From VRUE01 sp963702175 (lineage in GTDB: Bacteria; Actinomycetota; Thermoleophilia; Solirubrobacterales; 70-9): 64,000 nucleotides of DNA. The notes beneath the pieces were generated by a model that saw only the letters and a list, made by a program, of their open reading frames with translations, searched no databases and was not told the DNA's origin. The DNA lies in contig OY969721.1 of the NCBI GenBank assembly GCA_963702175.1, forward strand, positions 1,550,001 through 1,614,000, in the 5' to 3' direction. Position numbers and translations under genes: made by a program. Below, piece by piece: positions 32,979 through 42,597 of this stretch. Numbering within the stretch: the first letter of the stretch is position 1; the number at the start of each line of letters is the position of its first letter.

Positions 32979-33446
32979 GTGGCAGCTTCAAACGTCAACG
33001 TGGTCGTCATCACCGGGAACCTGACCCGCGATCCTGAGCTGCGTCATACGGGGGGTGGAACGGCGGTCTGCGAGCTTCGCGTTGCCGTCAACAGCCGTCG
33101 CAAGGAAGGGAACGACTGGGTCGACAAGCCCAACTTCTTCGACGTGACTGTCTGGGGAGCGCAGGGAGAGAACTGCGCCACGTACCTCTCGAAGGGACGC
33201 CCGGTGGCAGTCGAAGGAAGGCTGGACTGGCGCGAGTGGGAGGCCAAAGACGGCAGCGGCAAGCGGCAAGCGGTCAGCATCGTCGCCAACTCGGTTCAGT
33301 TCCTGGGCTCGCGCGACGGCTCCGGGGGCGGGAACGGAAATGGTGGCGGCTTCAGCCCGAGCAGCGACGTGCCGGCCGATACCTCCGACTTCGAGGGTGC
33401 CGCGGCCCCGAGCGGTGGCGGCGCGGACGACGACATCCCCTTCTAG
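32979..33446 (+). CDS. ssb: Single-stranded DNA-binding protein
   Basis: 155 residues from the GTG at 32979, chosen because GAGGAG lies 9 nt upstream; the GTG at 32943 has no ribosome site. An OB-fold (1-110) with 'NVVVITGNLTRDPELRHTGGGTAVCELRVAVN' and 'FFDVTVWGAQGENCATYLSKGRPVAVEGRL' is followed by a Gly/Ser-rich linker and the acidic tip DDDIPF, which recruits replication proteins. Location between rpsF and rpsR is the classic arrangement. Confidence 0.96.
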   Translation: MAASNVNVVVITGNLTRDPELRHTGGGTAVCELRVAVNSRRKEGNDWVDKPNFFDVTVWGAQGENCATYLSKGRPVAVEGRLDWREWEAKDGSGKRQAVSIVANSVQFLGSRDGSGGGNGNGGGFSPSSDVPADTSDFEGAAAPSGGGADDDIPF

Positions 33447-33494
33447 CCTCGCGAGCCGGCGACGGCCGGGGAATCGGTAGCATCCCCGCTTCTT

Positions 33495-33764
33495 ATGGCC
33501 AGGTCTAGAGACGCAGGAGCATCGGCAGCGCCGCGCCGCGGTAGGCGGGGCGCCGAGCGGATGCGTGCGCGCAAGTACACCCGGATCAACTCCGAGCAGG
33601 TCGACTACAAGGACCTGAATCTGCTGCGGCGCTTCCTCTCCGACAAGGGGAAGACGCGCGGCCGGCGGGTCACCGGCCTCTCGCGCAAGCATCAGCGACA
33701 GCTCTCGGTCGCGGTCAAGCGCGCCCGCGAGATCGCGCTGCTGCCCTACGTCGGCGAGCGCTAA
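33495..33764 (+). CDS. rpsR: 30S ribosomal protein S18
   Basis: 89 residues. The core 'YTRINSEQVDYKDLNLLRRFLSDKGKTRGRRVTGLSRKHQRQLSVAVKRAREIALLPYV' is a full S18. The N-terminus is basic and lacks the zinc-binding cysteines present in some S18 paralogs, so it is the zinc-independent form. Its stop overlaps the rplI start by one base (TAATG). Confidence 0.97.
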   Translation: MARSRDAGASAAPRRGRRGAERMRARKYTRINSEQVDYKDLNLLRRFLSDKGKTRGRRVTGLSRKHQRQLSVAVKRAREIALLPYVGER

Positions 33765-34216
33765 TGGCGCAGGCCGTTCTTCTCCAGGACCTCGAGGATC
33801 TCGGCGAACGCGGCGACCCGATCGACGTCTCGCCCGGTTACCTGCGCAACTACCTGATCCCGCGCAAGCTGGCTGCGCCGGCAACCCCGGGAGCACTGGA
33901 GGAGGCGCAGCGACGCCGCGAGGCCGGCGAGAAGGCGTCAAAGGTGCGTGCCGAGCGCGAAGAGCAGGCGGTGGGGCTGCTCTCCAAGACCGTGCTGACG
34001 ATCTACCAGCGAGCGGGCGAGGACGGCAAGCTTTTCGGCTCGGTCGGGGCGAAGGAGATCGTCGATGCGATCCGCGATGCGCGTGACCTTCCCGTCGACC
34101 GTCACAAAGTGAAGCTCGAGCAGCCGATCCGTGAGATCGGCACCCACATGGTTGAGATCGAGCTCGCCGACGGCGCCGTGGCCACGGTGAAGACGATCGT
34201 CGCCGAGGAGAAGTAG
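33764..34216 (+). CDS. rplI: 50S ribosomal protein L9
   Basis: 150 residues with the N-terminal L9 signature 'VLLQDLEDLGERGDPIDVSPGYLRNYLIPRKLA', the long connecting helix (about 45-75) and the C-terminal domain ('GKLFGSVGAKEIVDAI', 'VEIELADGAVATV'). It starts on the last base of rpsR. Normal length. Confidence 0.97.
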   Translation: MAQAVLLQDLEDLGERGDPIDVSPGYLRNYLIPRKLAAPATPGALEEAQRRREAGEKASKVRAEREEQAVGLLSKTVLTIYQRAGEDGKLFGSVGAKEIVDAIRDARDLPVDRHKVKLEQPIREIGTHMVEIELADGAVATVKTIVAEEK

Positions 34217-34242
34217 CCCGAGTCGTCGCTAGGCTGGGGCCC

Positions 34243-34944
34243 GTGGCCTCGCCTCGCCTGCAGACCAAGAGGTTGACCCGGCGCGCCAGGGCCAGGACCC
34301 GGTTCGGCTGGGCGCGCTCGGAGCGGGCGACCCTGGGACTCGCCACCCTCTCGCTCGGCGGCGCCGGCGTCGTCCTCGCCGGCCAGTTCGGCCGCCTGCT
34401 GCGGCGCCGCTCCCACGAGCGCGACGACGGCCTGGTCGAAGCGGCGCCAGCCGCCGCGCTGGACACGGTCAACGTGGCGGTGAGCGGCTACGAAGCGGCG
34501 CCGCGCAGCGAGACAGTGCTCTTCAACCTACTCGCCGGCTTCCTCGCCTCCTTCGCGCTGGTGCGCCTCTCTACCTGGGGGATCCGCGACGGTTGGGGGC
34601 CCTTTCGCAACGTCAGCGTCGGCGGCAGGCACATCCACCACTTCGTGCCCGGGATCCTGATCGCCTTCGCCTCCGGCACCACCGCCCTGCTGACCGACAA
34701 TGACGCGCTCGAGGACCGCCTCGCGGTGCCGATGGGCGTCGGCATGGGCCTCACCTTCGACGAGGCGGCGCTGCTGCTCGACCTGCGCGACGTCTACTGG
34801 ACCCGCGAGGGCCTGCTCAGCATCCAGCTCAGCCTCGGCGCCACCGCGATCCTCAGCATCGCGATCCTCACCCAGCGCATCCTGCGCCGTGGCGAGCGCC
34901 GTCAGGAGGCCGAGGGCCTGATCCCGCCCTCCGACGGCTTCTGA
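34243..34944 (+). CDS. Conserved integral membrane protein with HIHH motif
   Basis: 233 residues from a GTG at 34243. A basic N-terminus is followed by hydrophobic segments at about 30-48, 90-110, 132-150 and 195-215. The loop 'SVGGRHIHHFVPGILI' and the following 'MGVGMGLTFDEAALLLDLRDVYW' are conserved in uncharacterised actinobacterial membrane proteins; the clustered histidines and the acidic residues could bind metal. It lies on the same strand behind rplI. No function is assigned. Confidence 0.8.
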   Translation: MASPRLQTKRLTRRARARTRFGWARSERATLGLATLSLGGAGVVLAGQFGRLLRRRSHERDDGLVEAAPAAALDTVNVAVSGYEAAPRSETVLFNLLAGFLASFALVRLSTWGIRDGWGPFRNVSVGGRHIHHFVPGILIAFASGTTALLTDNDALEDRLAVPMGVGMGLTFDEAALLLDLRDVYWTREGLLSIQLSLGATAILSIAILTQRILRRGERRQEAEGLIPPSDGF

Positions 34945-35016
34945 GACCCAGAAGTTCGACTTTCTCGACATTCCGCGCACCACATGTACATCGGGAGCGA
35001 GAAGAATCCCGGCTAT

Positions 35017-35033
35017 GACTAGAGTCGCTAGTC
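35017..35033. promoter_or_regulatory. Inverted repeat upstream of mazE
   Basis: GACTAG and CTAGTC flank a 5-nt spacer, 30 bp before the antitoxin ATG at 35063. A MazE-type antitoxin commonly represses its own operon at such a site; this is inference. Confidence 0.35.
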
Positions 35034-35062
35034 GTAGTGCAAACCGCGCTACGCTTGCATCC

Positions 35063-35314
35063 ATGCCTCAGGCTCCGCCACCACTTTCCTTGCGACTCGG
35101 TCGCGAGGGGGTACGGGCATTGGAGGACCTGGCTCGGCGACGCGGCATCACCAAGGCGGAGGCCGCGCGCCAGGCAATCGAGGAGACCGCCCGGCGAGAG
35201 CGACGTCGCGGCGGCGTTGCGGCCGAGGTGCGTCGCCTGATGAGCGATCCGGAGTACGTTGCCGAAGCCCGTGAAGTGGCCGAGCTGATGGAGGAACTGC
35301 GTGGTTCGAGGTGA
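35063..35314 (+). CDS. mazE: Ribbon-helix-helix antitoxin (MazE-like)
   Basis: 83 residues from the ATG at 35063. The N-terminal strand 'PPLSLRLGREGVRALEDLARRRGITKAEAARQAIEE' is a ribbon-helix-helix DNA-binding motif (about 5-45). The C-terminal helical part ('PEYVAEAREVAELMEELRG') is the likely toxin-binding region. It overlaps the MazF-like gene by 14 bp. The family label is by context and fold. Confidence 0.8.
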   Translation: MPQAPPPLSLRLGREGVRALEDLARRRGITKAEAARQAIEETARRERRRGGVAAEVRRLMSDPEYVAEAREVAELMEELRGSR

Positions 35315-35618
35315 TGTGCACGCGGTTTCGCTGCCACGGAAGCGCGGCCGGGTGCAGCATGGGGGCCGCTACGCAGTGATCGTTCAGGGGGACGACCTTC
35401 TCGCCCTCTCCACGGTCGTGGTCTGTCCGACCTCGCGATCCGCGCAGGCGGCGAGCTTTCATCCTGAGATCGAGCTGAACGAAGAGCGGACCCGCGTCCT
35501 CTGTGAGATGCTCGGGGCTGCCGATGTCGGGATGCTCGGCGAGCGGGTCGGGCACCTGAGCATGGACGAGCTGGCTGAGGTCGACGATGCCCTTGGCCTG
35601 GTTCTCGGACTGCCTTGA
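35301..35618 (+). CDS. mazF: MazF/PemK-family endoribonuclease toxin
   Basis: 105 residues. The N-terminal 'RGDVHAVSLPRKRGRVQHGGRYAVIVQ' and 'VVVCPTSRSAQAASFHPEI' match the MazF fold, with the conserved Arg in 'RKRGRVQHG' and the Thr/Ser in 'PTSRS' of the active site. The C-terminal 'LSMDELAEVDDALGLVLGL' helix is typical. MazF enzymes cut mRNA at short sequence motifs. The pair sits between ribosomal-protein and dnaB genes, an unusual insertion in a conserved cluster. Confidence 0.88.
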   Translation: MVRGDVHAVSLPRKRGRVQHGGRYAVIVQGDDLLALSTVVVCPTSRSAQAASFHPEIELNEERTRVLCEMLGAADVGMLGERVGHLSMDELAEVDDALGLVLGLP

Positions 35619-35732
35619 GGGCCGCCGGGTTTCCTTCGCAAAGGGCGGCTTTGGCGCTCGCCACCAGAGGTGCCCTGGGCTACGTTGACTGCCCTCTGGA
35701 TTGCCGCCGCAGCTGACCCGACACTGAGACGA

Positions 35733-37157
35733 GTGAGCCAAGCTCCCACAACCCACGTCCCGCCGCAGAACATCGAAGCGGAGGAGTCGGTGCTGGGGGC
35801 GATGCTGGTCGCCGAGCCGACCCTGACCCGGGTGATAGACGAGGTGAAGCTGAACGCCGAGGACTTCTACCTCGACAAGCACCGGGTGATCTTCGCCTGT
35901 GTTCACGATCTCTACGCGGCGTCGAAGCCGGTCGACGAGCTCAGCGTTAGCGAGGCCCTGGCCCAGCACAACAAGATCGAGGAGGCCGGCGGCAAGCACT
36001 ACGTCTCCGAGCTCGCCGCCAAGGTTCCGGCCGCCGGCAACGCCAAGCACTACGCGGAGATCGTCCAGCAGAACTCGTTGCTGCGCCGCCTGCTCGGTGC
36101 CGGCCAGCAGATCCAGGGCTGGGTGCACGAGCGCGACGGCGAGCCGCGCGAGCTCTCTGAGCGGGCCGAGAAGCTGCTCTTCGACGTCGCCCACAAAGAG
36201 CAGGCAAGTGACTTCCGCCTGCTCTCTGAGATCCTGCACGACGAGGTCGACCGCCTGGAGAAGCTCTCCACCGGCGAGACCGAGCTGACCGGAACCCCCT
36301 CTGGGTTCCGCGACATCGACGCGATCACCGGCGGCTTCCAACCCGGCAACCTGATCATCGTCGCAGCACGCCCAGCGATGGGGAAGAGTGCCCTGGTCGC
36401 CAACATCGCCGAGAACGTCGCGGTAAAGCGCAACCTCCCGGTTGCCTTCTTCTCGCTCGAGATGTCGGAGGTGGAGCTGGCCCAACGCTTTATCGCCTGC
36501 CGGGCGCGGATCTCCGGCGACAAGCTGCGCAAGGGGCAGGTTGCCCAGAAAGACTGGCCAAAGGTGGTGCGCGCCTGCAACGAGCTCGAGGCCGCTCCGC
36601 TCTGGTTCGACGACTCCTCTGACCTCGGCATCCTCGACCTGCGGGCGAAGGCCCGCCGTCTCCACGCCCAGGAGCAGGACAAGGGCGGGCTGGGGCTGGT
36701 GATCGTCGACTACCTGCAGCTGATGCGCTCTGACGACCACCGCGCCAACCGGGTTGAGCAGGTTGGCCAGATGAGCCGCGGGCTGAAGATCCTCGCCCGC
36801 GAGCTAGAGGTTCCGGTGCTGGCGATCTCCCAGCTCTCGCGGGCACCCGAGCAGCGTCACCCGCCGAAGCCGCAGCTCTCCGACCTGCGTGAGTCCGGGC
36901 AGCTGGAGCAGGACGCGGACCTGGTCGGCTTCCTCTATCGCGAGGACTATTACCGCGATCCAGAGGATGAGCCCGACGGCCTCGCCGACCTGATCATCGC
37001 CAAGCACCGCAACGGGCCGATCGGCACCCGCAAGCTGGTCTTCCTCGACCGCTTCCCGAAGTTCGCCGACTTCTCCGGCCAGGAGCGGCCGATCGAGCAG
37101 CCGGCGGGCGAGGGGCCACCGCTCGAGGACGTCGCGGCGGCGGGGCCTGAGCTCTAG
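35733..37157 (+). CDS. dnaB: Replicative DNA helicase
   Basis: 474 residues from the GTG at 35733, where homology begins ('THVPPQNIEAEESVLGAML'). An N-terminal helical domain (about 8-115) precedes a RecA-like ATPase domain with Walker A 'ARPAMGKS' (about 212-219), 'FFSLEMS', Walker B 'LVIVDYLQLM' (about 322-331) and the H4 'LSDLRESGQLEQDADLV' arginine-finger region. No intein is present. It unwinds DNA at the fork. Overlaps the next gene by one base (TAGTG). Confidence 0.96.
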   Translation: MSQAPTTHVPPQNIEAEESVLGAMLVAEPTLTRVIDEVKLNAEDFYLDKHRVIFACVHDLYAASKPVDELSVSEALAQHNKIEEAGGKHYVSELAAKVPAAGNAKHYAEIVQQNSLLRRLLGAGQQIQGWVHERDGEPRELSERAEKLLFDVAHKEQASDFRLLSEILHDEVDRLEKLSTGETELTGTPSGFRDIDAITGGFQPGNLIIVAARPAMGKSALVANIAENVAVKRNLPVAFFSLEMSEVELAQRFIACRARISGDKLRKGQVAQKDWPKVVRACNELEAAPLWFDDSSDLGILDLRAKARRLHAQEQDKGGLGLVIVDYLQLMRSDDHRANRVEQVGQMSRGLKILARELEVPVLAISQLSRAPEQRHPPKPQLSDLRESGQLEQDADLVGFLYREDYYRDPEDEPDGLADLIIAKHRNGPIGTRKLVFLDRFPKFADFSGQERPIEQPAGEGPPLEDVAAAGPEL

Positions 37158-37918
37158 TGGCGGCGATCGCCCGCAGCGAACCGTTTCGCGAGCAGGCCTG
37201 CCCCCGCGGCGTCTGCGACGGCTCCGGCTGGATCCTCGGCCCCGAGGACGTGGCACGGCCCTGCGAGTGCCGCGAGCAACGGCTCAAGCGCGGTCGCAGC
37301 CGCGGCGTCGCCTCGGTGATCCCGCCGCGCTACCGCGGCGTCTCCTTCGACCGCCCGCCGGTCAGCGACATGACGCGGGACATGGCCAGCCGGCACGCGG
37401 TCGCCGCTAGCCGGACGTTCATAGACGGGCTGGAGGAGAACCTCGGCGAGGGGCGCGGCCTCTGGCTGATGGGCAACACCGGCACCGGCAAGACAACGCT
37501 AGGGATGCTGGTCGCAAAGGCGACGGCAGACGCCGGGTACTCGGTCGGCGTCTACTTCACCCCGAAGCTGCTGACCCGGATCCGCCAGACCTATCAGGCC
37601 GCGGACGGCGAGGACTCCTACGCCGCTTTCTTCGAGCGGCTCGCCTCAGTCGACCTGCTCTACATCGACGACCTCGGCTCCGAGCGCCACACCGACTGGG
37701 TGGTCGAGCAGCTCTACGCGCTGGTCAACGAGCGCTACGAGCGCAAGCGCTCGATGCTCGTCACCAGCAACGCCACCGATGACATCGCCCAGGGCCAGGC
37801 GGAGCTGGAGGAGCAGATCGGCCCGCGAACCGTCTCGCGCCTGATCGAGATCTGCGGGGATCCGCTTCCCCTCTTCGGCACGGACAACAGGGTCCATCCC
37901 ACCAAACTCGCAAGCTAG
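37157..37918 (+). CDS. dnaC: DnaC/DnaI-type AAA+ helicase loader
   Basis: 253 residues. The N-terminal cysteine cluster (C15, C20, C36, C38) probably binds zinc, as in DnaI. The AAA+ core has Walker A 'GNTGTGKT' (106-113), Walker B 'LLYIDDLGSE' (about 165-174), sensor I 'MLVTSN' and 'SRLIEICGDPL' near the sensor/arginine-finger region. It would load DnaB onto DNA. One-base overlap with dnaB supports coupled synthesis. Confidence 0.92.
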   Translation: MAAIARSEPFREQACPRGVCDGSGWILGPEDVARPCECREQRLKRGRSRGVASVIPPRYRGVSFDRPPVSDMTRDMASRHAVAASRTFIDGLEENLGEGRGLWLMGNTGTGKTTLGMLVAKATADAGYSVGVYFTPKLLTRIRQTYQAADGEDSYAAFFERLASVDLLYIDDLGSERHTDWVVEQLYALVNERYERKRSMLVTSNATDDIAQGQAELEEQIGPRTVSRLIEICGDPLPLFGTDNRVHPTKLAS

Positions 37919-37969
37919 CTCGAAGGGCAACCCACGCGCGGCGGGCAATAGGGAGAATCCCGAAGCGCT

Positions 37970-39334
<1,365 letters not shown>

Positions 39335-39337
39335 GTC

Positions 39338-39901
39338 TCAGCCCATGGCCGAGGCTGAAAGCGCTTCCATCTTCCACTCCCCACCTTCTTCGCGCAGCGG
39401 CATCGAGTAGACCTTGCCGCCGGCGCCCCGGTAGGTGAGGAAAGCCTGCTGGCCTTCGACGCGCAGGTCGGTGGCGTCCATCACGGTGATCTCGCGCCAG
39501 GCCGCATTCGACATCTGGGTCGTGAAGTATTCGAGGAATTCCGCGCAGCCTTTCCGTTCGGACTGCGAAGCGAGCCCTTCGAGTTTCTCGAGCAGGGGCT
39601 CGGCGATTTGCGAGCAGGTGGCGTCCCATTCGTCCCTGGCGCGAGTGACGTGGAAGGCGTGCACCGCTTCCGCCGCCTCGGGCAGCTCCGGGCCCTCACC
39701 GGAGACCTTCAGCGGAGCCGGCTCGAAATCGGCGGCGGAGCCTCCTGCGCCACTTTCGCCCTGCGATTCGGCTTCATTCGAGCTGGCCGTGGGTCCACTG
39801 TCTTGCGAGGGCCCCTCGTCATCACCGCAAGCAACGAGGCCTAGCACGAGCAGGCCGGTGAGCGCAGCCACGGCGAAGATCTTGGAAATTCCACTCCTCA
39901 T
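39338..39901 (-). CDS. Lipoprotein, paralog of the next gene
   Basis: 187 residues from the ATG at 39901, which begins a lipoprotein signal ('IFAVAALTGLLVLGLVACG', lipidated Cys at about 25). A Ser/Glu-rich linker (27-60) is followed by a compact domain (about 62-187) starting 'PAPLKVSGEG' and 'EAVHAFHVTRARDEWDATCSQIA', ending in three to four beta strands ('FLTYRGAGGKVYSMPLREEGGEWKM'). This resembles an NTF2-like/DUF4878-type ligand fold. Convergent with purA (3 bp between stops). No function is known. Confidence 0.82.
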   Translation of the reverse strand: MRSGISKIFAVAALTGLLVLGLVACGDDEGPSQDSGPTASSNEAESQGESGAGGSAADFEPAPLKVSGEGPELPEAAEAVHAFHVTRARDEWDATCSQIAEPLLEKLEGLASQSERKGCAEFLEYFTTQMSNAAWREITVMDATDLRVEGQQAFLTYRGAGGKVYSMPLREEGGEWKMEALSASAMG

Positions 39902-39909
39902 ACAAGGAT

Positions 39910-40629
39910 TCAACTCAGGGCGGTGGGCGAGATGAGCGTCAGCTTCCAGGCGCCGTCTTCTTCCACCACCGGCATCGCGAACACTGTCCGCTCGGCACCG
40001 CGGTAGATCAAGAACGAGTTGTCCTCGTCGATCCGCAGGCTGCCGGCGTCGACGATCGTCGATTCGCGTCGCACAGACGCCGGCAAGGGATGCCGAGTCA
40101 GCGCCTTTAGCAGCGTCGCGCAATCGGGCGAGCCCTGCTGGCCCGATTGCGCCGCGAACTGCTCGAGCTGCTCCTTCATCGAGGACGCCAGGTAGGTGCA
40201 CGCCTCGGCCCATTCTTCGTTGGCGCGGGCCACGTAGAAGGCGTGCACCGCATTCGCGGCTTCTTCCAACTGCGACTCGTCGCTCTCCTCACCCCAGCTC
40301 TGGATGCTGTTATCGCCGCCCTTGACGCGGAACTGGTCCGAGCCGCCGCCGGAGACCTTTAGTGGAGCCGGATCGACATTGACCGCCGCCTGGGAACCCT
40401 CGCCAGCCCCGCCTCGGCCGGTGCCAGCCTGTTTCCCGCCATCGCTACCCGATGGCTGTGATCCTTTCGCTTGCCCGGTGCCATCGCCCTCCGGCCGAGT
40501 GGCGGTCCCGCCGCTGTTCGAGGAAGCTGTTGAGGTCGTCTCGTCATCCTCCCCGCAAGCGAGTAGGCCCAGCGCGAGTAGGGCGCTAAGCAAAGCCGCA
40601 ACGACGATCCTGGCGATTTCCCCCCTCAC
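39910..40629 (-). CDS. Lipoprotein, paralog of the downstream gene
   Basis: 239 residues. Lipoprotein signal ('VVAALLSALLALGLLACG', Cys at about 25), then a 60-residue Ser/Gly/Thr linker and the same C-terminal domain as the downstream gene: 'DPAPLKVSGGG', 'EAANAVHAFYVARANEEWAEACTYLA', 'FLIYRGAERTVFAMPVVEEDGAWKL'. The pair is clearly a tandem duplication, 8 bp apart and probably cotranscribed. The domain resembles NTF2-like folds that bind small ligands or stabilise partners. Function unknown. Confidence 0.82.
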   Translation of the reverse strand: MRGEIARIVVAALLSALLALGLLACGEDDETTSTASSNSGGTATRPEGDGTGQAKGSQPSGSDGGKQAGTGRGGAGEGSQAAVNVDPAPLKVSGGGSDQFRVKGGDNSIQSWGEESDESQLEEAANAVHAFYVARANEEWAEACTYLASSMKEQLEQFAAQSGQQGSPDCATLLKALTRHPLPASVRRESTIVDAGSLRIDEDNSFLIYRGAERTVFAMPVVEEDGAWKLTLISPTALS

Positions 40630-40721
40630 AGCCAGGATTCTATGCAGGCTCTCCCGTTACTCGCCTGCTGTGGAGACTCGGGAGTACACAACTCGCGGTT
40701 TTCCGCTCCCTGCTCTACATT

Positions 40722-41417
40722 TTGTTGGTGGCTACTGGTAGACGCACGGCTAAAGTGAGCGAGCGCCTGCCGAGGGGCCGGCACGGGCTGACGCGGGAGG
40801 CTGTGACGGCTTCTCAACGGCAGCGCATCCTGCAGGCGATGATCGAAGTGGTCTCCGAGCGCGGCTATCCGGACACCCGGGTCGTCGACGTGATCGAGGT
40901 CGCGGGGGTATCGAGAAAGACGTTCTATGAGCTGTTCGTCAGCAAGGAGGATTGCTTCCTGGCGGCCTACGACGTCCTGCTTGGCAACCTCCTTGGCGAC
41001 ACAGCGCGGGGATTCGAGTCAAAACCCGGGTCGCCCTGGGCAGAGCGGGTCGCTGGAGGCCTCGGCGAACTGCTCAAACACCTGGCCGAGCATCCCGACG
41101 AGGCACGCTTCGCGATCGTCGAGGTGCTCGCGGCAGGACCGAAAGCGTTGGCGCGACGGGACGCGGCGCTGCGCCAGTTCACCGGGTTTCTCGATGCCGG
41201 ACGGGCGGAGACGTCGGTGGAGCTGCCGGGGATTACCGCGCTCTCGCTCGCCGGCGGCATCAACGAGTTGCTCTACAGCGAGATCCTCCACGGCGCCACG
41301 GCGCGGCTGCCGAGCCGCCTGCCTGACCTGATGTTCTGGATCACGCTTCCCTTCCTGGGGCCAGAGGGCGCCGCGGAAGAGCGTGAGCGGACGCGCCTCT
41401 CGATGCTGCAGGGCTAG
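40722..41417 (+). CDS. TetR-family transcriptional regulator
   Basis: 231 residues. An N-terminal helix-turn-helix (about 28-75: 'QRQRILQAMIEVVSERGYPDTRVVDVIEVAGVSRKTFYELFVSKEDCFLAAYD') is followed by an all-helical ligand domain. The ligand is unknown. It is divergent from the lipoproteins (92-bp gap) and 143 bp upstream of a secreted-protein gene of the type that brackets the mce block; it may regulate either. Confidence 0.92.
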   Translation: MLVATGRRTAKVSERLPRGRHGLTREAVTASQRQRILQAMIEVVSERGYPDTRVVDVIEVAGVSRKTFYELFVSKEDCFLAAYDVLLGNLLGDTARGFESKPGSPWAERVAGGLGELLKHLAEHPDEARFAIVEVLAAGPKALARRDAALRQFTGFLDAGRAETSVELPGITALSLAGGINELLYSEILHGATARLPSRLPDLMFWITLPFLGPEGAAEERERTRLSMLQG

Positions 41418-41475
41418 AACGGCTTGGGAGAGGCCGCTCTTTCTGTAGATGAAGAGGTTTCCCTTAGGACGGATG

Positions 41476-41508
41476 TTGGTAACTTGGACTGAGAAGCATT
41501 ACCAAGTT
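41476..41508. promoter_or_regulatory. Overlapping inverted repeats, candidate TetR operator
   Basis: Two overlapping dyads lie here: TTGGTAA with TTACCAA (41476-41482 / 41499-41505) and AACTTGG with CCAAGTT (41481-41487 / 41502-41508). The site is in the 143-bp gap between the TetR gene and the secreted-protein gene, about 50 bp before the latter's start. Binding by the TetR protein is inferred from position only. Confidence 0.35.
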
Positions 41509-41560
41509 TTCGAGAGGCCGGGGCTCAAAGGGGCAGGCCACAAAGGAGAGATATAGGGAC

Positions 41561-42322
41561 ATGCGCAAGCGTTTGACATGGACAGTCGTCCTCGCTGCGT
41601 TCGCCGCCGTGGCGTTCGCCGCCGTGGCGATTGCGGCCAAACCCACGATCATCCGGATGGGGAACCTGATCCTCACCGTGAACGGCGACTTCACACCGAA
41701 GAAGCTGTTCAAAACGAAACTGAGCCCGATCAAGCTCAACGTCAGCGGCAATCTCAAAACGGCCGACGGCACCCATCCGGCGGCGCTGAGGGAAGTGGTG
41801 GTCGATTTCGACAAGAACTCGGCCAACGACGTCACCGGCCTGCCGGTCTGCACGCAGGCGAAACTCGTAGCCACCGACACCACGACCGCGAAGAAACAAT
41901 GCGGCCCGTCGATCGTCGGCGAAGGCAAAACCGAAGTCAAAGTCGAATTCCCCGAACAGAAACCGTTCAGCGCACGGGGCCCGCTGGTCTTCTTCAACGG
42001 CGGTAAAAAAGGCGGGAAGATCACCCTCTTCATCCACGCCTATGTAGCCGTGCCGGCGCCGACCGCGCTGATCACGACTGTGACGATCACCAAACAGCGC
42101 AGCGGTCGCTACGGCCTCCACACCGTCTCGAAGATTCCGGTGATCGCCGGCGGCAGCGGTTCGCTCATCTCGTTCGAATTCACCGTCAACAAAAAACTGG
42201 GCGACTACGCACAGGCCAAGTGCCCCGACGGGCATCTGAACGCCCGCGTGACCAAAGCCCTGTTCGACGACGGGACCAATGGCAGCGGCACCTTCGTTCG
42301 GTCCTGCACCCCGAAGGGCTAG
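41561..42322 (+). CDS. Secreted single-module protein, paralog of the gene at 55580
   Basis: 253 residues from an ATG preceded by AAAGGAGAGA (spacing about 10). Signal peptide 1-25 ('VVLAAFAAVAFAAVAIAA'). The mature part has 'MGNLILTVNGDFTPKKL', 'ALREVVVDFDKNSANDVTGLPVCTQAKL', 'CGPSIVGEGK', 'GPLVFFNGGKKGGKITLFIHAY', 'IPVIAGGSGSLISFEFTVNK' and a C-terminal Cys pair. The same order of motifs occurs in the protein at 55580-56338, and the central part resembles modules of the 975-residue secreted protein. Function unknown; its position beside the mce block suggests an extracytoplasmic lipid-transport accessory (inference). Confidence 0.86.
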   Translation: MRKRLTWTVVLAAFAAVAFAAVAIAAKPTIIRMGNLILTVNGDFTPKKLFKTKLSPIKLNVSGNLKTADGTHPAALREVVVDFDKNSANDVTGLPVCTQAKLVATDTTTAKKQCGPSIVGEGKTEVKVEFPEQKPFSARGPLVFFNGGKKGGKITLFIHAYVAVPAPTALITTVTITKQRSGRYGLHTVSKIPVIAGGSGSLISFEFTVNKKLGDYAQAKCPDGHLNARVTKALFDDGTNGSGTFVRSCTPKG

Positions 42323-42353
42323 CGCCAGCTTCCACTCAGGACGAAGCAGGGGT

Positions 42354-42386
42354 AGAAAGGGCGGCCACAAGGCCGCCCTTTCTTTT
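42354..42386 (+). terminator. Rho-independent terminator of the secreted-protein gene
   Basis: A perfect 13-bp stem (AGAAAGGGCGGCC / GGCCGCCCTTTCT) with an ACAA loop, followed by TTT, lies 32 bp past the stop at 42322. The best classical terminator in the window. The rest of the gap to 42597 contains nothing else supportable. Confidence 0.9.
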
Positions 42387-42597
42387 GTGTCCGGAGTCCC
42401 ACCGGGTTCGATCCTTCGCAACGTGGACTACGCAGTCCGAAAGAGATATCCCGGCGCCCTGCTGAGCCGCGCGAGCCCCTCGCATGTGTCGTAGGAGAGA
42501 GCAGCAACAGACGGCTTGCGGCGCATGCACCATGGGCTCAGGCTAGTGCGAATCCTCAGGGGCGTACGCCGTGTGTCCTTGCGTGTACCCTTGGGGG

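Noticed and set aside
35148..36740. A long antisense frame across mazEF and dnaB
   Set aside because: The plus-strand genes are certain by motif; the antisense product has no recognisable domain.
42400..42420. T-arm-like GGGTTCGATCC in the gap behind the terminator
   Set aside because: No other cloverleaf element fits around it; too short to call.
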